Below, in pieces: positions 34,646-43,248 of a DNA stretch of 64,000 nucleotides (position 1 is the first letter of the stretch; the number at the start of each line of letters is the position of its first letter). The position numbers and the translations under genes are program-made. The stretch covers positions 62,001 to 126,000 of the forward strand of contig JAGLUP010000006.1 in NCBI GenBank assembly GCA_023134715.1, in the 5' to 3' direction. Source of the DNA: Candidatus Parcubacteria bacterium. Lineage in GTDB: Bacteria; Patescibacteriota; Minisyncoccia; Minisyncoccales; JAGLUP01. A model generated the notes under the pieces. That model was not told the origin of the DNA. It did no database searches and saw only the letters and a program-made list of their open reading frames with translations.

Positions 34646-34798
34646 ATGAAGATTTTAAAAGGAATAGGACATGTTTTGCTTGGTTTTGGAATAGTAACAT
34701 TGACTACCGTGATAATAATACCAGGCACCCACATAGTGGAATCTTTCATAGGTGGGATGTTAATAGGCGTTGGTGGAATGTTTTGTGGAACTGAGTAA
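34646..34798 (+). CDS. Cassette C small membrane protein (50 aa)
   Basis: MKILKGIGHVLLGFGIVTL and VESFIGGMLIGVGGMFCG give two membrane segments around TTVIIIPGTH. AGGGTGA ribosome site 6 nt before ATG, as in cassette A. The small size, two helices and strong promoter would fit a holin, type I toxin or membrane-stress peptide, but nothing in the sequence decides among these. Confidence 0.75.
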   Translation: MKILKGIGHVLLGFGIVTLTTVIIIPGTHIVESFIGGMLIGVGGMFCGTE

Positions 34799-34813
34799 AC
34801 TCTCTCAAAAATC

Positions 34814-34886
34814 AGTCCTTTCGGGCGGACTATAAAAAAACAAACGGTATTCAACTTAAAAAAAGTTGCTCTGCCGATTTTTTTTA
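34814..34886 (+). terminator. Cassette C double-hairpin terminator
   Basis: AGTCC-tttcgggc-GGACT is a perfect hairpin here, followed by the CAACTT / AAGTTG terminator with eight T. Confidence 0.85.
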
Positions 34887-34937
34887 TCTAATTTTTCAAC
34901 TTTTTATTTTTTCCACTCAATTTTAACTTTTCAAAAC

Positions 34938-34973
34938 ATAACACATATACCACGATCGTTGTATATGTGTTAT
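34938..34973. repeat. 36-bp palindrome, copy 2 (CGATCG centre)
   Basis: ATAACACATATACCA-CGATCG-TTGTATATGTGTTAT, identical to the copy at 55425-55460. Confidence 0.82.
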
Positions 34974-35022
34974 ACTTTCCAACAAGCTATTTGAGAATAA
35001 AAGCCCATACAACATATAATAA

Positions 35023-35058
35023 AATAACAAATCAGGCCGATCGGCCTGATTTGTTATT
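35023..35058. terminator. Bidirectional terminator between the cassette island and rplC
   Basis: Perfect 18-bp inverted repeat AATAACAAATCAGGCCGA / TCGGCCTGATTTGTTATT. It would stop both plus-strand transcripts and the minus-strand tuf-rpsJ-rplC transcript. Confidence 0.85.
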
Positions 35059-35120
35059 TATTCGCCACTTATTAATTATCAATTATCATTTATTAATTAT
35101 TAATAATCAATAATTATTTA

Positions 35121-35717
35121 TCATTTGCTGATCGTTATTTCTAAAAATGTTCCGCGGCGGCCGGGAATTGCGCCACGAACAGCAAGTAAATTATTTTCTT
35201 TGTCAATTTTTACTATTTTTAAATTCTTTACTGTGATTCTTTCTACCCCCATCCGTCCAGGCATCTTCTTTCCTTTAATTACTCTTTGGGGGAAAGCGCT
35301 TCCAACTGAACCAAGCGTTCTTTGTTCGTGCTTTACTCCATGAGTAGCGTTTCTTCCGGAAAATCCCCATCTTTTTACAGCGCCCTGGAATCCTTTTCCT
35401 TTAGAAATTCCAGAAATTTTAACCTTGCTACCCTCTTCAAAAACTGAAACATCAATCTTGTCCCCTATTTTATGCTCACCACTGCTTTCAAATTCTCTTA
35501 AATATTGAAATTCTTTTCCTTTTTCTGTTTTTTTTATTCTTTTCTGTTTTTCTTTTTTAATAAACCCAACTTGAACTGCTTCATATCCATCTTTGTCTTT
35601 TGTTTTAAGCTGAACAACCTCGCAAGGACCTGCCTCAATTAAAGTAACAGGGACTACTCGTCCCTGTTCGTTAAAAATCTGCGTCATTTCTATTTTCTTA
35701 CCCAATATAAACTTCAT
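35121..35717 (-). CDS. rplC: 50S ribosomal protein L3 (uL3)
   Basis: 198 residues: MTQIFNEQGRVVPVTLIEAGPC, GKGFQGAVKRWGFSGRNATHG and MPGRMGVERITVKNLKI. It is the last gene of the tuf-rpsJ-rplC unit; the normal next gene rplD is 1.8 kb away. Confidence 0.97.
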   Translation of the reverse strand: MKFILGKKIEMTQIFNEQGRVVPVTLIEAGPCEVVQLKTKDKDGYEAVQVGFIKKEKQKRIKKTEKGKEFQYLREFESSGEHKIGDKIDVSVFEEGSKVKISGISKGKGFQGAVKRWGFSGRNATHGVKHEQRTLGSVGSAFPQRVIKGKKMPGRMGVERITVKNLKIVKIDKENNLLAVRGAIPGRRGTFLEITISK

Positions 35718-35719
35718 AT

Positions 35720-36061
35720 TTACATCTTTATCTCAATATCAACTCCTGCCGGCAAATTTAAATTCGTTAAAGCGTCAATCACTCTTGGATTAGGAGTTAA
35801 AATATCAATCAATCGTTTATGGGTTCTCATTTCAAATTGCTCTCTTGAATCTTTATGAACAAAAGTAGACCTATTAACTGTGTATTTGTTAATTTCTGTA
35901 GGCAAAGGAATCGGACCCAAAACTTCTACTCCAAAACGAAGCGCTGTCTCAACAATCTGTCGGGCGCTGTTGTCTATAACCCTATGGTCATAACCCCGAA
36001 GTTTTATTCGAAGCTTGGGTTTTACTTCTTCTTTGACTTCCTTTTCTTTAACTTTCGGCAT
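35720..36061 (-). CDS. rpsJ: 30S ribosomal protein S10 (uS10)
   Basis: 113 residues, with a charged N-terminal extension before [63 protein letters not shown] is typical. Confidence 0.97.
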   Translation of the reverse strand: MPKVKEKEVKEEVKPKLRIKLRGYDHRVIDNSARQIVETALRFGVEVLGPIPLPTEINKYTVNRSTFVHKDSREQFEMRTHKRLIDILTPNPRVIDALTNLNLPAGVDIEIKM

Positions 36062-36095
36062 TTTAGTTAAAAGAACAATTAATTATTCTATTTCT

Positions 36096-37289
36096 TTATT
36101 TGATTATCTTTGTTACTACTCCTGCTCCAACGGTCTTACCTCCTTCGCGAATAGCAAACTTCTGTTTTTCTTCTAACGCAATCGGAGAAATAAGCTTAAC
36201 TTTTAAATTGACAGTATCTCCGGGCATAACCATTTCAGTACCTTCTGGAAGAGTTACGTCTCCGGTAACATCAGTAGTTCTAATATAAAGTTGTGGTTTA
36301 TAGCCGGTAAAAAATGGAGTGTGGCGACCACCTTCTTCCTTGCTTAAAATATAAACCTCGCCTTCAAATTCAGTATGAGGAGTAATTGAACCGGGCTTAG
36401 CTAAAACCTGACCCCTTTCTATTTCTTCTTTTTTAATTCCTCTAAGCAAAATTCCAACATTATCTCCAGCCCTTCCCTGGTCAAGAGATTTGTTAAACAT
36501 TTCAACGCTTACAGCGGTTGTTTTTACTGTTGGTTTTAGCCCTACTATTTCTATTTCTTCTCCTGAGTTGACTATTCCTCTTTCAATCCTTCCGGTAGGC
36601 ACTGTTCCCCTTCCTTCAATTGAAAAAACATCTTCAATTGCCATTAAAAACGGCTTTTCAACATCTCTAACCGGTTCTGGAATATGTTCATCCACGGCAT
36701 TCATTAAGTCCAAAATTGGTTTAGCGGCTTCGTCATCAGCAGAGCTTGCTTCTAACGCTTTAAGGGCTGAACCGCGAATAATTGGAATTTCATCTCCGGG
36801 ATAATCATATTTTTTCAAAAGCTCTCTAAGTTCTGATTCAACTAAATCAATAATTTCCGGATCATCTACAGTGTCGCATTTATTTAAAAATACAACGAGC
36901 GCAGGCAATCCTACCTGACGGGCAAGTAAAATATGCTCTCTTGTTTGAGGCATCGCTCCGTCTGCGGCAGAAACAACTAAAATTCCGCCATCCATCTGGG
37001 CCGCGCCAGTAATCATATTTTTAATATAATCAGCATGACCAGGACAATCAATGTGAGCATAGTGCCTTTTTTCTGTTTCATACTCAACATGACAGACATT
37101 AATAGTCATACCACGCGCTTTTTCCTCTGGAGCTGAATCTATCTGGTCAACAGCTTTTTTAGAAGCGCTATAACCTTTTAAATCCAGAACCTTAAGAATA
37201 GCCGCTGTAAGAGTGGTCTTGCCATGGTCAACATGACCAATGGTGCCGATATTAACATGCGGTTTTGTTCTCTCAAATTTCTCTGCCAT
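36096..37289 (-). CDS. tuf: Elongation factor Tu
   Basis: 397 residues. G motifs [18 protein letters not shown] and NKCD are intact. Delivers aminoacyl-tRNA to the ribosome. The switch region reads [14 protein letters not shown] where most bacteria have RGITINTAHVEYE, a small divergence. First gene of its promoter. Confidence 0.98.
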   Translation of the reverse strand: MAEKFERTKPHVNIGTIGHVDHGKTTLTAAILKVLDLKGYSASKKAVDQIDSAPEEKARGMTINVCHVEYETEKRHYAHIDCPGHADYIKNMITGAAQMDGGILVVSAADGAMPQTREHILLARQVGLPALVVFLNKCDTVDDPEIIDLVESELRELLKKYDYPGDEIPIIRGSALKALEASSADDEAAKPILDLMNAVDEHIPEPVRDVEKPFLMAIEDVFSIEGRGTVPTGRIERGIVNSGEEIEIVGLKPTVKTTAVSVEMFNKSLDQGRAGDNVGILLRGIKKEEIERGQVLAKPGSITPHTEFEGEVYILSKEEGGRHTPFFTGYKPQLYIRTTDVTGDVTLPEGTEMVMPGDTVNLKVKLISPIALEEKQKFAIREGGKTVGAGVVTKIIK

Positions 37290-37394
37290 AAATTTTGTAT
37301 CTTGTATCTTGTATCAAGTATCTTGTATAATTTTTACTATGGCTATATACAAAATACTAAATACTAAATACTAAATTATATTATATTACTTATT

Positions 37395-37423
37395 ATAATA
37401 CTAAAAACTTTAAAAAAAGTCAA
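37395..37423 (-). promoter_or_regulatory. Promoter of tuf-rpsJ-rplC
   Basis: TTGACT (37423-37418), 17-bp spacer, TATTAT (37400-37395). The leader to tuf is about 100 nt of AT-rich tandem repeats (actaaat and cttgtat units, 37297-37375). Confidence 0.8.
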
Positions 37424-37435
37424 CCCCAAACAATC

Positions 37436-37720
37436 CTAAAACGGTAAATCTTCAATTGTTACCCCTTGCTGAAGCTCTTTTGGCACATCGTCTTGCTTAG
37501 AATTTTTTTCTTCTACTTCTGTTTCTGTTCCCTTATTTAACTCCTCTATTATTTTTTTCTTTTCTAAAACATCCTGCTTAATAGGATTTAAGCCCCTCTT
37601 TTCTAAAATTCTCTTGTACTCATTAAAATTCATTAAAACCAAAACTGGCTTTTCGTCTTCAATGATTATAAACTTGCCTCCATCTGCCTCTATTAAATTT
37701 TTTATTTCATTTAGATTCAT
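37436..37720 (-). CDS. Phd/YefM-like antitoxin-type protein
   Basis: 94 residues. MNLNEIKNLIEADGGKFIII and KPVLVLMNFNEYKRILE follow the N-terminal DNA-binding pattern of Phd/YefM antitoxins. The second half is Lys/Glu-rich and ends IEDLPF. The adjacent DUF2283 and DUF4258 genes may form the toxin side; no gap of more than a few bases separates the three. Confidence 0.6.
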   Translation of the reverse strand: MNLNEIKNLIEADGGKFIIIEDEKPVLVLMNFNEYKRILEKRGLNPIKQDVLEKKKIIEELNKGTETEVEEKNSKQDDVPKELQQGVTIEDLPF

Positions 37721-37723
37721 ATT

Positions 37724-37936
37724 TTAAGCGTTAACAAGCTTTCTCAAAGGAAAAAACCTCTGAATTTTTGCAAATTCATTTATATTTATTTTCATTATTT
37801 CAATATTAACAATCTCTCTATTTTTATCATAGTCAACTACTATGTTTTCTTTTATTTCAGAATCAACACTTTTCTTTTTACTTATTCTAATAGAAAGGAT
37901 ATTTGAATTTTTATCGTATTTTATTTGTGGTTTCAT
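37724..37936 (-). CDS. DUF2283 family protein
   Basis: 70 residues: KYDKNSNILSIRISKKKSVDSEIKENIVVDYDKNREIVNIEI is the DUF2283 pattern (YD..nvLyi.....s.ei...vivdyd..g.ivgieI). DUF2283 genes are often next to DUF4258 genes and are predicted antitoxins. Here DUF4258 is 3 bp upstream. Confidence 0.8.
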   Translation of the reverse strand: MKPQIKYDKNSNILSIRISKKKSVDSEIKENIVVDYDKNREIVNIEIMKININEFAKIQRFFPLRKLVNA

Positions 37937-37938
37937 AA

Positions 37939-38205
37939 TTAAAAATATTTACTAATTTTAGATGTATCAATAATGGTAATAACATTTATTGAATCTTGCT
38001 TTACTTCAAAAATTATTAAAAGTAAATGGTCTTTTTTTAATTTTTCATTAAAGTAAAGTTTTTTAGCAAGAACTCGCGAAAAATCAACTGATGACTTTTC
38101 AATTTTGTCTGCAAACCTGATAGCTTTTTTAACTAATTCTGCAGATATTTCTCTTTCCGCCATTCTTTCTAAAGCATGTGAAGAAAATTTTATCTCTAAA
38201 TCCAT
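37939..38205 (-). CDS. DUF4258 family protein, probable toxin
   Basis: About 88 residues from MDLEIKFSSHALERMAEREIS. The motif SxHALERMAER is the DUF4258 signature, and the fold is related to RelE-type toxins. It is paired with DUF2283 downstream. Upstream ORF codons to 38241 are AT-rich and not conserved. Confidence 0.75.
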   Translation of the reverse strand: MDLEIKFSSHALERMAEREISAELVKKAIRFADKIEKSSVDFSRVLAKKLYFNEKLKKDHLLLIIFEVKQDSINVITIIDTSKISKYF

Positions 38206-38292
38206 TATTTTCAATATAACAAACTTCTTCCCAAAAATCAAATTCTCTATTCCTCCAAAAACCGAAAAGTAAAAAATATTTGGTTGACAATT

Positions 38293-38988
38293 TTATCCTT
38301 TCGGTTGACCTACACGACCCTTCAAGATAATTATTTCTTCAAGAATTTTATCTATTAAACCAGAGTCCACTTTAGTAAAATAAACATTCACTGTATGTCT
38401 TGATGAGTACACTCCTTGCTCCACTCCTTGAAAAAAAACAGCTTCATGGCTAATAAACTCTTCTCCTGTTCCTCCAAGAACAACCGGACGGTCTAAAATA
38501 GTTCTTGTTATAAAATAACCTTGTTTTTGATTTTTGCTTAAAATCGGTTCTATCGAAGAATCCAAAATATTTATCTCAAATCCAGGATTAGAGGCATGTA
38601 TTTCCATGTCTTCTTTAAATGATTGCTGAGTTCCTCTACCTGCTCTACTTTCTATTTTTATATTTGGTCCTTTATAATACCATTCTACATCAGGATTGAG
38701 GGCAAAGGCATCAGAAAAATATGCATCTGCAGTGTCCAGTTGAACTTTTTCCCAATTCTCTGGATATTTTATTTCATATCCAAATTCTTCATTTGTATAA
38801 ACTTTCCAATCTGCGGTTTCGTCTTTGGTGATTAGTGGCGATGTTTCAACTTCTTTCTCTGTTATTTGAAAATGCTGATACGCTAAAATTGCGCCCCCTG
38901 CGATAACTGAAACTAAAAAAACAATCAGAAGCGCTACTGGAGTAGCAATTCCTTTATTTAAAATTGATTGAAATTGATTTTTGTTCAT
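38293..38988 (-). CDS. Membrane-anchored protein with PsbP-like region
   Basis: 231 residues with one N-terminal membrane helix (TPVALLIVFLVSVIAGGAILAY, about 16-37) after a short polar start. The outer part has YTNEEFGYEIKYPENWEKV, a motif found at the start of PsbP/Mog1-like lipoprotein domains, and ends with VDSGLIDKILEEIIIL. An exported envelope protein of unknown role. It sits among toxin-antitoxin genes. Confidence 0.7.
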   Translation of the reverse strand: MNKNQFQSILNKGIATPVALLIVFLVSVIAGGAILAYQHFQITEKEVETSPLITKDETADWKVYTNEEFGYEIKYPENWEKVQLDTADAYFSDAFALNPDVEWYYKGPNIKIESRAGRGTQQSFKEDMEIHASNPGFEINILDSSIEPILSKNQKQGYFITRTILDRPVVLGGTGEEFISHEAVFFQGVEQGVYSSRHTVNVYFTKVDSGLIDKILEEIIILKGRVGQPKG

Positions 38989-39006
38989 ATTTTTTGATTT
39001 TAGTTT

Positions 39007-39279
39007 TTATTTATAAATCTCATGGGTGCCGATATTTAAAAATAAAACTTCATCGCTACTGATGAAAATAAATTTTACACGATAAGAATCATTTATCCAA
39101 AACGCCCAAGAATGTTGCTGCCCTCCTTTAAGTTTATGAGTTTTAAGTTGAAAATTAAAACAATTTTCTTTAAAAATCTTTTCTTTTTGTTCGGTTTGTT
39201 CAACTACCCTTTTGGGCAACTTCTTTAAGGATTTAATAAACTTTTTTGAATATTCAATGTTTTTTATTCTTCCTGTCAT
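39007..39279 (-). CDS. RelE/YafQ-type toxin
   Basis: 90 residues. YSKKFIKSLKKLPKRVVEQTEQK, LKTHKLKGGQQHSWAFWINDSYRVKFIF and the end LNIGTHEIYK follow the RelE superfamily, whose members cleave mRNA on the ribosome. The final His-x-x-Tyr resembles YafQ/YoeB active ends. It overlaps its antitoxin by 26 bp. Confidence 0.85.
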   Translation of the reverse strand: MTGRIKNIEYSKKFIKSLKKLPKRVVEQTEQKEKIFKENCFNFQLKTHKLKGGQQHSWAFWINDSYRVKFIFISSDEVLFLNIGTHEIYK

Positions 39280-39520
39280 AAATCTTTAATGCTTCCTTTA
39301 AAGATGGAGCGCTAATTGTTTCTCCTCTCTTATGTTCCTGCAGCCCTTCCTCAACTAATTTATCTAATTCCTTTGCTTCTTTTCCATGCAAATAGTAGGT
39401 GGGAACCGCTTGTTCTCTTAATTTTTCATATTCTTTCAAAGGCAAAACCACAAAACCGCCTTCTCTCTTTATGCTTTTTTTTGAAATACTTATTAAATTT
39501 TTATCTAAAACTGTCGCCAT
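39254..39520 (-). CDS. Antitoxin of the RelE-type pair
   Basis: About 88 residues from MATVLDKNLISISKKSIKREGG. GGFVVLPLKEYEKLRE resembles a Phd/RelB N-terminal strand-helix, and the C-terminus (LQEHKRGETISAPSLKEALKIYDRKNK) is the likely toxin-wrapping tail. Upstream of the toxin as expected. Confidence 0.75.
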   Translation of the reverse strand: MATVLDKNLISISKKSIKREGGFVVLPLKEYEKLREQAVPTYYLHGKEAKELDKLVEEGLQEHKRGETISAPSLKEALKIYDRKNKKH

Positions 39521-39566
39521 ATTTTTTAATTTTAACAAACTATTCTGCAAAAATCAAATTTCTCAC

Positions 39567-41675
39567 TTACTTTCGCTTACCTTCGATTATTTCTTGGGTA
39601 ATATTTTGAGGAACTTCTTGATAGCTGTCAAATTCCATTGTAAAATTTCCTCTTCCCTCTGTTAAAGATCTTATAGCTGTGGCATAACCAAACATTTCTG
39701 ACAAAGGTATTTTGGCGTCAATCACTTTCATCTTCAATCTATCTTCAGTTTTCTCAATCTTGCCTCTACGAGAAGATAAATCGCCGATAATATCTCCAAA
39801 AAAATCTGACGGAATGACAACTTCTAATTTCATAATCGGCTCTAAAATAATTGGATTTGCGTTTCTTGAGGCCTCTTGAAATGCCTGAGAAGCAGCGATT
39901 TTAAAGGCTATTTCAGATGAGTCAACATCATGAAAAGAACCGTCATATAAAGTTACTTCCATATCTATCATATGATATCCGGCCACAACCCCTTTATCCA
40001 GCGCCTCTTTTACTCCTTTTTCTACCGCGGGAATAAATTCCTTAGGAATATCCCCTCCTTTTATTTTATCAACAAATTCAAAACCCTCGCCTCTTTCTTT
40101 TGGTTTAATTCTTAACCAAACATGGCCATATTGTCCACGGCCGCCTGACTGGCGAATGTATTTCCCTTCTGCTTCAGCCTCTGCTTTAATCGTTTCTTTA
40201 TACGCCACTTGAGGCCTTCCGACATTTGCCTCTACATTAAATTCCCGCTTCATTCTGTCAACAATTATTTCTAAATGCAGTTCTCCCATTCCCGAAATAA
40301 TTGTTTCCCCTGTCTCGATATCACTCTTTATTCTAAAAGTAGGATCTTCTTCTGAAAGCCGTTTCAAAGACATGCCCATTTTCTCCTGGTCAGCTTTTGT
40401 TTTTGGCTCAACCCGAATAGAAATAACTGGCTCTGGAAAAGTAATTTCTTCTAAAATAATCGGCTTGGACTCATCGCAAAGAGTATGTCCGGTGCCCGTG
40501 TCTTTTAATCCTACAGTAGCTCCAATTTCTCCAGCGTAAATTTCTTCTACTTCCTCGCGAGAATCAGCATGCATTCTTAAAATTCTTCCGATTCTTTCTT
40601 TTTTGCCAGTAGTTGAGTTTAAAACATAAGAGCCCTTTATCAAATGACCTGAATAAACACGGAAATAAGTTAAACTGCCGACATAAGGGTCTGTCGCAAT
40701 TTTAAAAGCCAAAGCGGAAAATGGTTCATTATCACCTGCTTTTCGCTCTACCTCTTCCCTGGTATTAGGATTAATCCCTTTTATAGGCGGCAAATCCAAT
40801 GGACTTGGCAGATAGTAAATTACACCGTCCAGCACTGGCTGAGTTCCTTTGTTTTTTAAAGCTGAACCGCAAAATACAGGAATAAGCCTATAATCCAAGG
40901 TCGCTTTTCTTAAAACTGCTTTTAATTCTTCAACTGAAATTTCCTCTTCAGCTAAACATTTTTCTAAAAGCTGTTCATCTTCAGCTGAAATTTTTTCTAC
41001 TAATTTTTTGCGCCATTCTTTTGCTTTGTCGTTTAAATTCTCTGGTATTTCTTTTTCAACAACTTTTTCGCCAAGATCTCCTTCAAAATAAATAGCTTTC
41101 ATTTTAAGCAAATCAATTACTCCCTCAAGATTTGATTCAGAACCAATTGGAATATTTAAAGCAACTGCGTTTGGGGAAAGCTTTTCCCCAATTGAGGCAA
41201 AGCTCTTTTCAAAATCAGCTCCCATTCTATCCAGCTTATTAATAAAACATATTCTTGGAACGTTAAATTTATCTGCCTGACGCCAAACTGTTTCTGACTG
41301 CGGCTCTACTCCAGCCACGCCGTCAAAAACTACTACTGCCCCATCCAAAACACGCAAAGAGCGCTGAACTTCAGCGGTAAAATCAATATGGCCGGGAGTG
41401 TCAATAATATTAAACCTATGCTCGTTGCTTTTTTCTTTTGTTAAATATTCTTCTGCAGACCAAAAACAGGTTGTCGCCGCGGAAGTAATGGTAATCCCCC
41501 GTTCTCTTTCCTGTTCCATCCAGTCCATTACTGCTTCGCCTTCGTGAACTTCTCCGATTTTATGAGAAATTCCAGTGTAAAATAAAACCCGCTCGGTTAC
41601 TGTTGTTTTACCGGCGTCAATGTGCGCGATAATTCCTATATTTCTTGTTTTTTCTAATAAATACTTTCTTGCCAT
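39567..41675 (-). CDS. fusA: Elongation factor G
   Basis: About 702 residues from [25 protein letters not shown]. GTPase motifs ([30 protein letters not shown]) and domain IV ([23 protein letters not shown]) are intact. Catalyses translocation. The 41 codons upstream of this ATG overlap a small toxin-like remnant and are not EF-G. Confidence 0.98.
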   Translation of the reverse strand: MARKYLLEKTRNIGIIAHIDAGKTTVTERVLFYTGISHKIGEVHEGEAVMDWMEQERERGITITSAATTCFWSAEEYLTKEKSNEHRFNIIDTPGHIDFTAEVQRSLRVLDGAVVVFDGVAGVEPQSETVWRQADKFNVPRICFINKLDRMGADFEKSFASIGEKLSPNAVALNIPIGSESNLEGVIDLLKMKAIYFEGDLGEKVVEKEIPENLNDKAKEWRKKLVEKISAEDEQLLEKCLAEEEISVEELKAVLRKATLDYRLIPVFCGSALKNKGTQPVLDGVIYYLPSPLDLPPIKGINPNTREEVERKAGDNEPFSALAFKIATDPYVGSLTYFRVYSGHLIKGSYVLNSTTGKKERIGRILRMHADSREEVEEIYAGEIGATVGLKDTGTGHTLCDESKPIILEEITFPEPVISIRVEPKTKADQEKMGMSLKRLSEEDPTFRIKSDIETGETIISGMGELHLEIIVDRMKREFNVEANVGRPQVAYKETIKAEAEAEGKYIRQSGGRGQYGHVWLRIKPKERGEGFEFVDKIKGGDIPKEFIPAVEKGVKEALDKGVVAGYHMIDMEVTLYDGSFHDVDSSEIAFKIAASQAFQEASRNANPIILEPIMKLEVVIPSDFFGDIIGDLSSRRGKIEKTEDRLKMKVIDAKIPLSEMFGYATAIRSLTEGRGNFTMEFDSYQEVPQNITQEIIEGKRK

Positions 41676-41682
41676 AAATTTT

Positions 41683-41808
41683 TTATTTATAATGGTTGTT
41701 GACATCAATAATTTCAATTGTGTCTTTTTCTCTAAAAACAAAAATCGCCCTGTATTGGTGGATGTTAAGATATTTTCTAATTTCAGAGTGAAGGGCAATT
41801 ATTTTCAT
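41683..41808 (-). pseudogene. RelE/ParE-type toxin remnant or very short toxin
   Basis: A 41-residue [44 protein letters not shown]. It resembles only the C-terminal half of RelE/ParE toxins (strand with YR, then a hydrophobic strand and a final His-Tyr). Full toxins have 85-95 residues. The start is 2 bp after the stop of the antitoxin-like gene upstream. No missing N-terminal half was seen in another frame. Confidence 0.55.
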
Positions 41809-41810
41809 AC

Positions 41811-42032
41811 TTATTTAAAATATAAAGAACGTTTTAATCCTTTTTCTAAACTCTGGATAAATTTTTGATTATACTTTCCAGTTTTTTTAAAACTCTTAAC
41901 AACTTCTCTCGCGTTTCGAGTCGGCGGAGAAGCAAAAATATTTTCGTTCATTATCTGACGAAGATACTCATACCGAAGCGTGCTTTCAATAAGTTTATTA
42001 TATTCTTTTTTGGGTATAGTAATAGTAGCCAT
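41811..42032 (-). CDS. Small antitoxin-like protein
   Basis: 73 residues, MATITIPKKEYNKLIESTLRYEYL, then a helical basic part ending GLKRSLYFK. The first strand-helix resembles antitoxins of the RelB/Phd type. With the toxin-like ORF it forms a two-gene unit inserted between rpsG and fusA. Confidence 0.65.
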   Translation of the reverse strand: MATITIPKKEYNKLIESTLRYEYLRQIMNENIFASPPTRNAREVVKSFKKTGKYNQKFIQSLEKGLKRSLYFK

Positions 42033-42079
42033 ATATTTTCATATTACCCTAAATTTGAATTTAGTCAATAAATCAAATT

Positions 42080-42550
42080 TTACCAAGAAAAATGAGCAAA
42101 GGCGCGGTTTGCTTCTGCCATTCTATGGGTATCGTTTTTCTTTTTTATCGCCGCTCCTTCATCCTTAGAAGCAGCTAATAATTCTTCGGCTAAGCTATCT
42201 CTCATTGGTCTTCCTTTCTTTGTTTTAGCGGCCTGTATGAGCCAACGTATTGCCAAACCTAATTTTCTTTTTCCCTTAACTTCTTTTGGCACTTGATAAG
42301 TCGCGCCCCCTACTCTTCTTGACTTTACCTCTAAAAGTGGTGAAGTATTTTTAATCGCCAATTCAAAAATCTCCAAGGGTTCTTTCTTGGTTTTTTTCTT
42401 AATAATATCAAAACTTTGATAAACAACTTTTCGGGCAATTGTTTTATTGCCCTTTTCCATAATCTTGTTTATAAACTTAGAAACTAAAACACTGTCATAA
42501 ACAGGATCTGGTAAAATTTCTCTTGTTTTTATTTTTTTTCTTCGAGCCAT
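42080..42550 (-). CDS. rpsG: 30S ribosomal protein S7 (uS7)
   Basis: 156 residues, [31 protein letters not shown] and the end [15 protein letters not shown]. Normal length. It follows rpsL by 6 bp. Confidence 0.97.
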   Translation of the reverse strand: MARRKKIKTREILPDPVYDSVLVSKFINKIMEKGNKTIARKVVYQSFDIIKKKTKKEPLEIFELAIKNTSPLLEVKSRRVGGATYQVPKEVKGKRKLGLAIRWLIQAAKTKKGRPMRDSLAEELLAASKDEGAAIKKKNDTHRMAEANRAFAHFSW

Positions 42551-42556
42551 AATAAT

Positions 42557-43051
42557 TTATTCTTTGGGAGCGGCTGTTTCTACCGGCTTAGTTTCTTCTA
42601 CTGGCTTACTCTCTTGCTCTTTTGCTTTTGGCGCTCCACCTCCTTTTTCTCGCTTTGTTCCATATTTGCTTCTCTCCTGTTTTCTTCCCTGCACTCCTTC
42701 GGTATCTAATACTCCTCTTACAATATGATATCTTACTCCGGGTAAATCCCTTACTCTTCCTCCTCGAATCAAGACAACCGAATGTTCCTGTAAATTATGC
42801 CCTTCTCCCGGAATATAAGCGGTAACCTCTGCTCCATTGGTCAAGCGAATCCTGGCCACTTTTCTTAAAGCGGAATTCGGCTTCTTAGGGGTAACGGTAA
42901 AAACCTTAACACAAACCCCCCTCTTAAACGGAGACCCATAAAACTTAGGCCTGTTCTTTAAAGTATTAAAGCTAAAAGCAAGACCTCTTGTCTTTTTTTG
43001 CTTTTTTACCTTTTTTCTTGATTTTCTAACTAATTGATTAATCGTAGGCAC
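42557..43051 (-). CDS. rpsL: 30S ribosomal protein S12 (uS12), GTG start
   Basis: 164 residues from a GTG. The [19 protein letters not shown] start, [17 protein letters not shown] (decoding-centre loop) and [32 protein letters not shown] are intact. A Lys/Glu/Pro-rich C-terminal extension of about 35 residues ([17 protein letters not shown]) is added to the usual 124. The GTG is preceded by GAGCAAAGCGAAGGAAC. Confidence 0.96.
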   Translation of the reverse strand: MPTINQLVRKSRKKVKKQKKTRGLAFSFNTLKNRPKFYGSPFKRGVCVKVFTVTPKKPNSALRKVARIRLTNGAEVTAYIPGEGHNLQEHSVVLIRGGRVRDLPGVRYHIVRGVLDTEGVQGRKQERSKYGTKREKGGGAPKAKEQESKPVEETKPVETAAPKE

Positions 43052-43115
43052 GTTCCTTCGCTTTGCTCAGTCAAATTAAAAGTTAAAATTTAAAAATTAA
43101 AAATGACAAAACAAA

Positions 43116-43179
43116 AATATAAAAATAATCAAGCGTTTTATGCTTGATATGATAATAACAAAACTAAAAAATTTGTCAA
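43116..43179 (-). promoter_or_regulatory. Promoter and leader hairpin of rpsL
   Basis: TTGACA (43179-43174), 16-bp spacer, TATTAT (43157-43152). The transcript would begin at or in the stem TCAAGC / GCTTGA (about 43148-43130), which forms a hairpin at the 5' end. Confidence 0.65.
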
Positions 43180-43204
43180 ATTTCGCTACCGAATCAAATA
43201 AAAA

Positions 43205-43246
43205 TTATCTTAAATCGTCCACCACGAATGGACGAGATAAGATAAA
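43205..43246 (-). terminator. Hairpin after the site-2 protease gene
   Basis: Stem TTATCTTA / TAAGATAA with an inner GTCCA / TGGAC hairpin, followed by an AT-rich stretch. It is just after the protease stop and before the rpsL promoter. Confidence 0.65.
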
Positions 43247-43248
43247 AA

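Larger units (their letters stand above)
34799..35120. other. 322-bp spacer between cassette C and rplC
   Basis: Apart from the cassette C terminator it holds a 36-bp palindrome (34938-34973), a perfect bidirectional hairpin (35023-35058) and AT-rich repeats of ttattaattatcaatt type (35070-35118). No gene seen. Confidence 0.7.

Noticed and set aside
34612-34854. 80-aa and 61-aa minus-strand ORFs across cassette C
   Set aside because: They run antisense through the repeated promoter and terminator blocks and have no ribosome site; the plus-strand 50-aa ORF has all signals.
41676-41798. N-terminal extension of EF-G
   Set aside because: The 41 extra codons overlap a toxin-like ORF in another frame and lack any EF-G similarity; the family start is at 41675.
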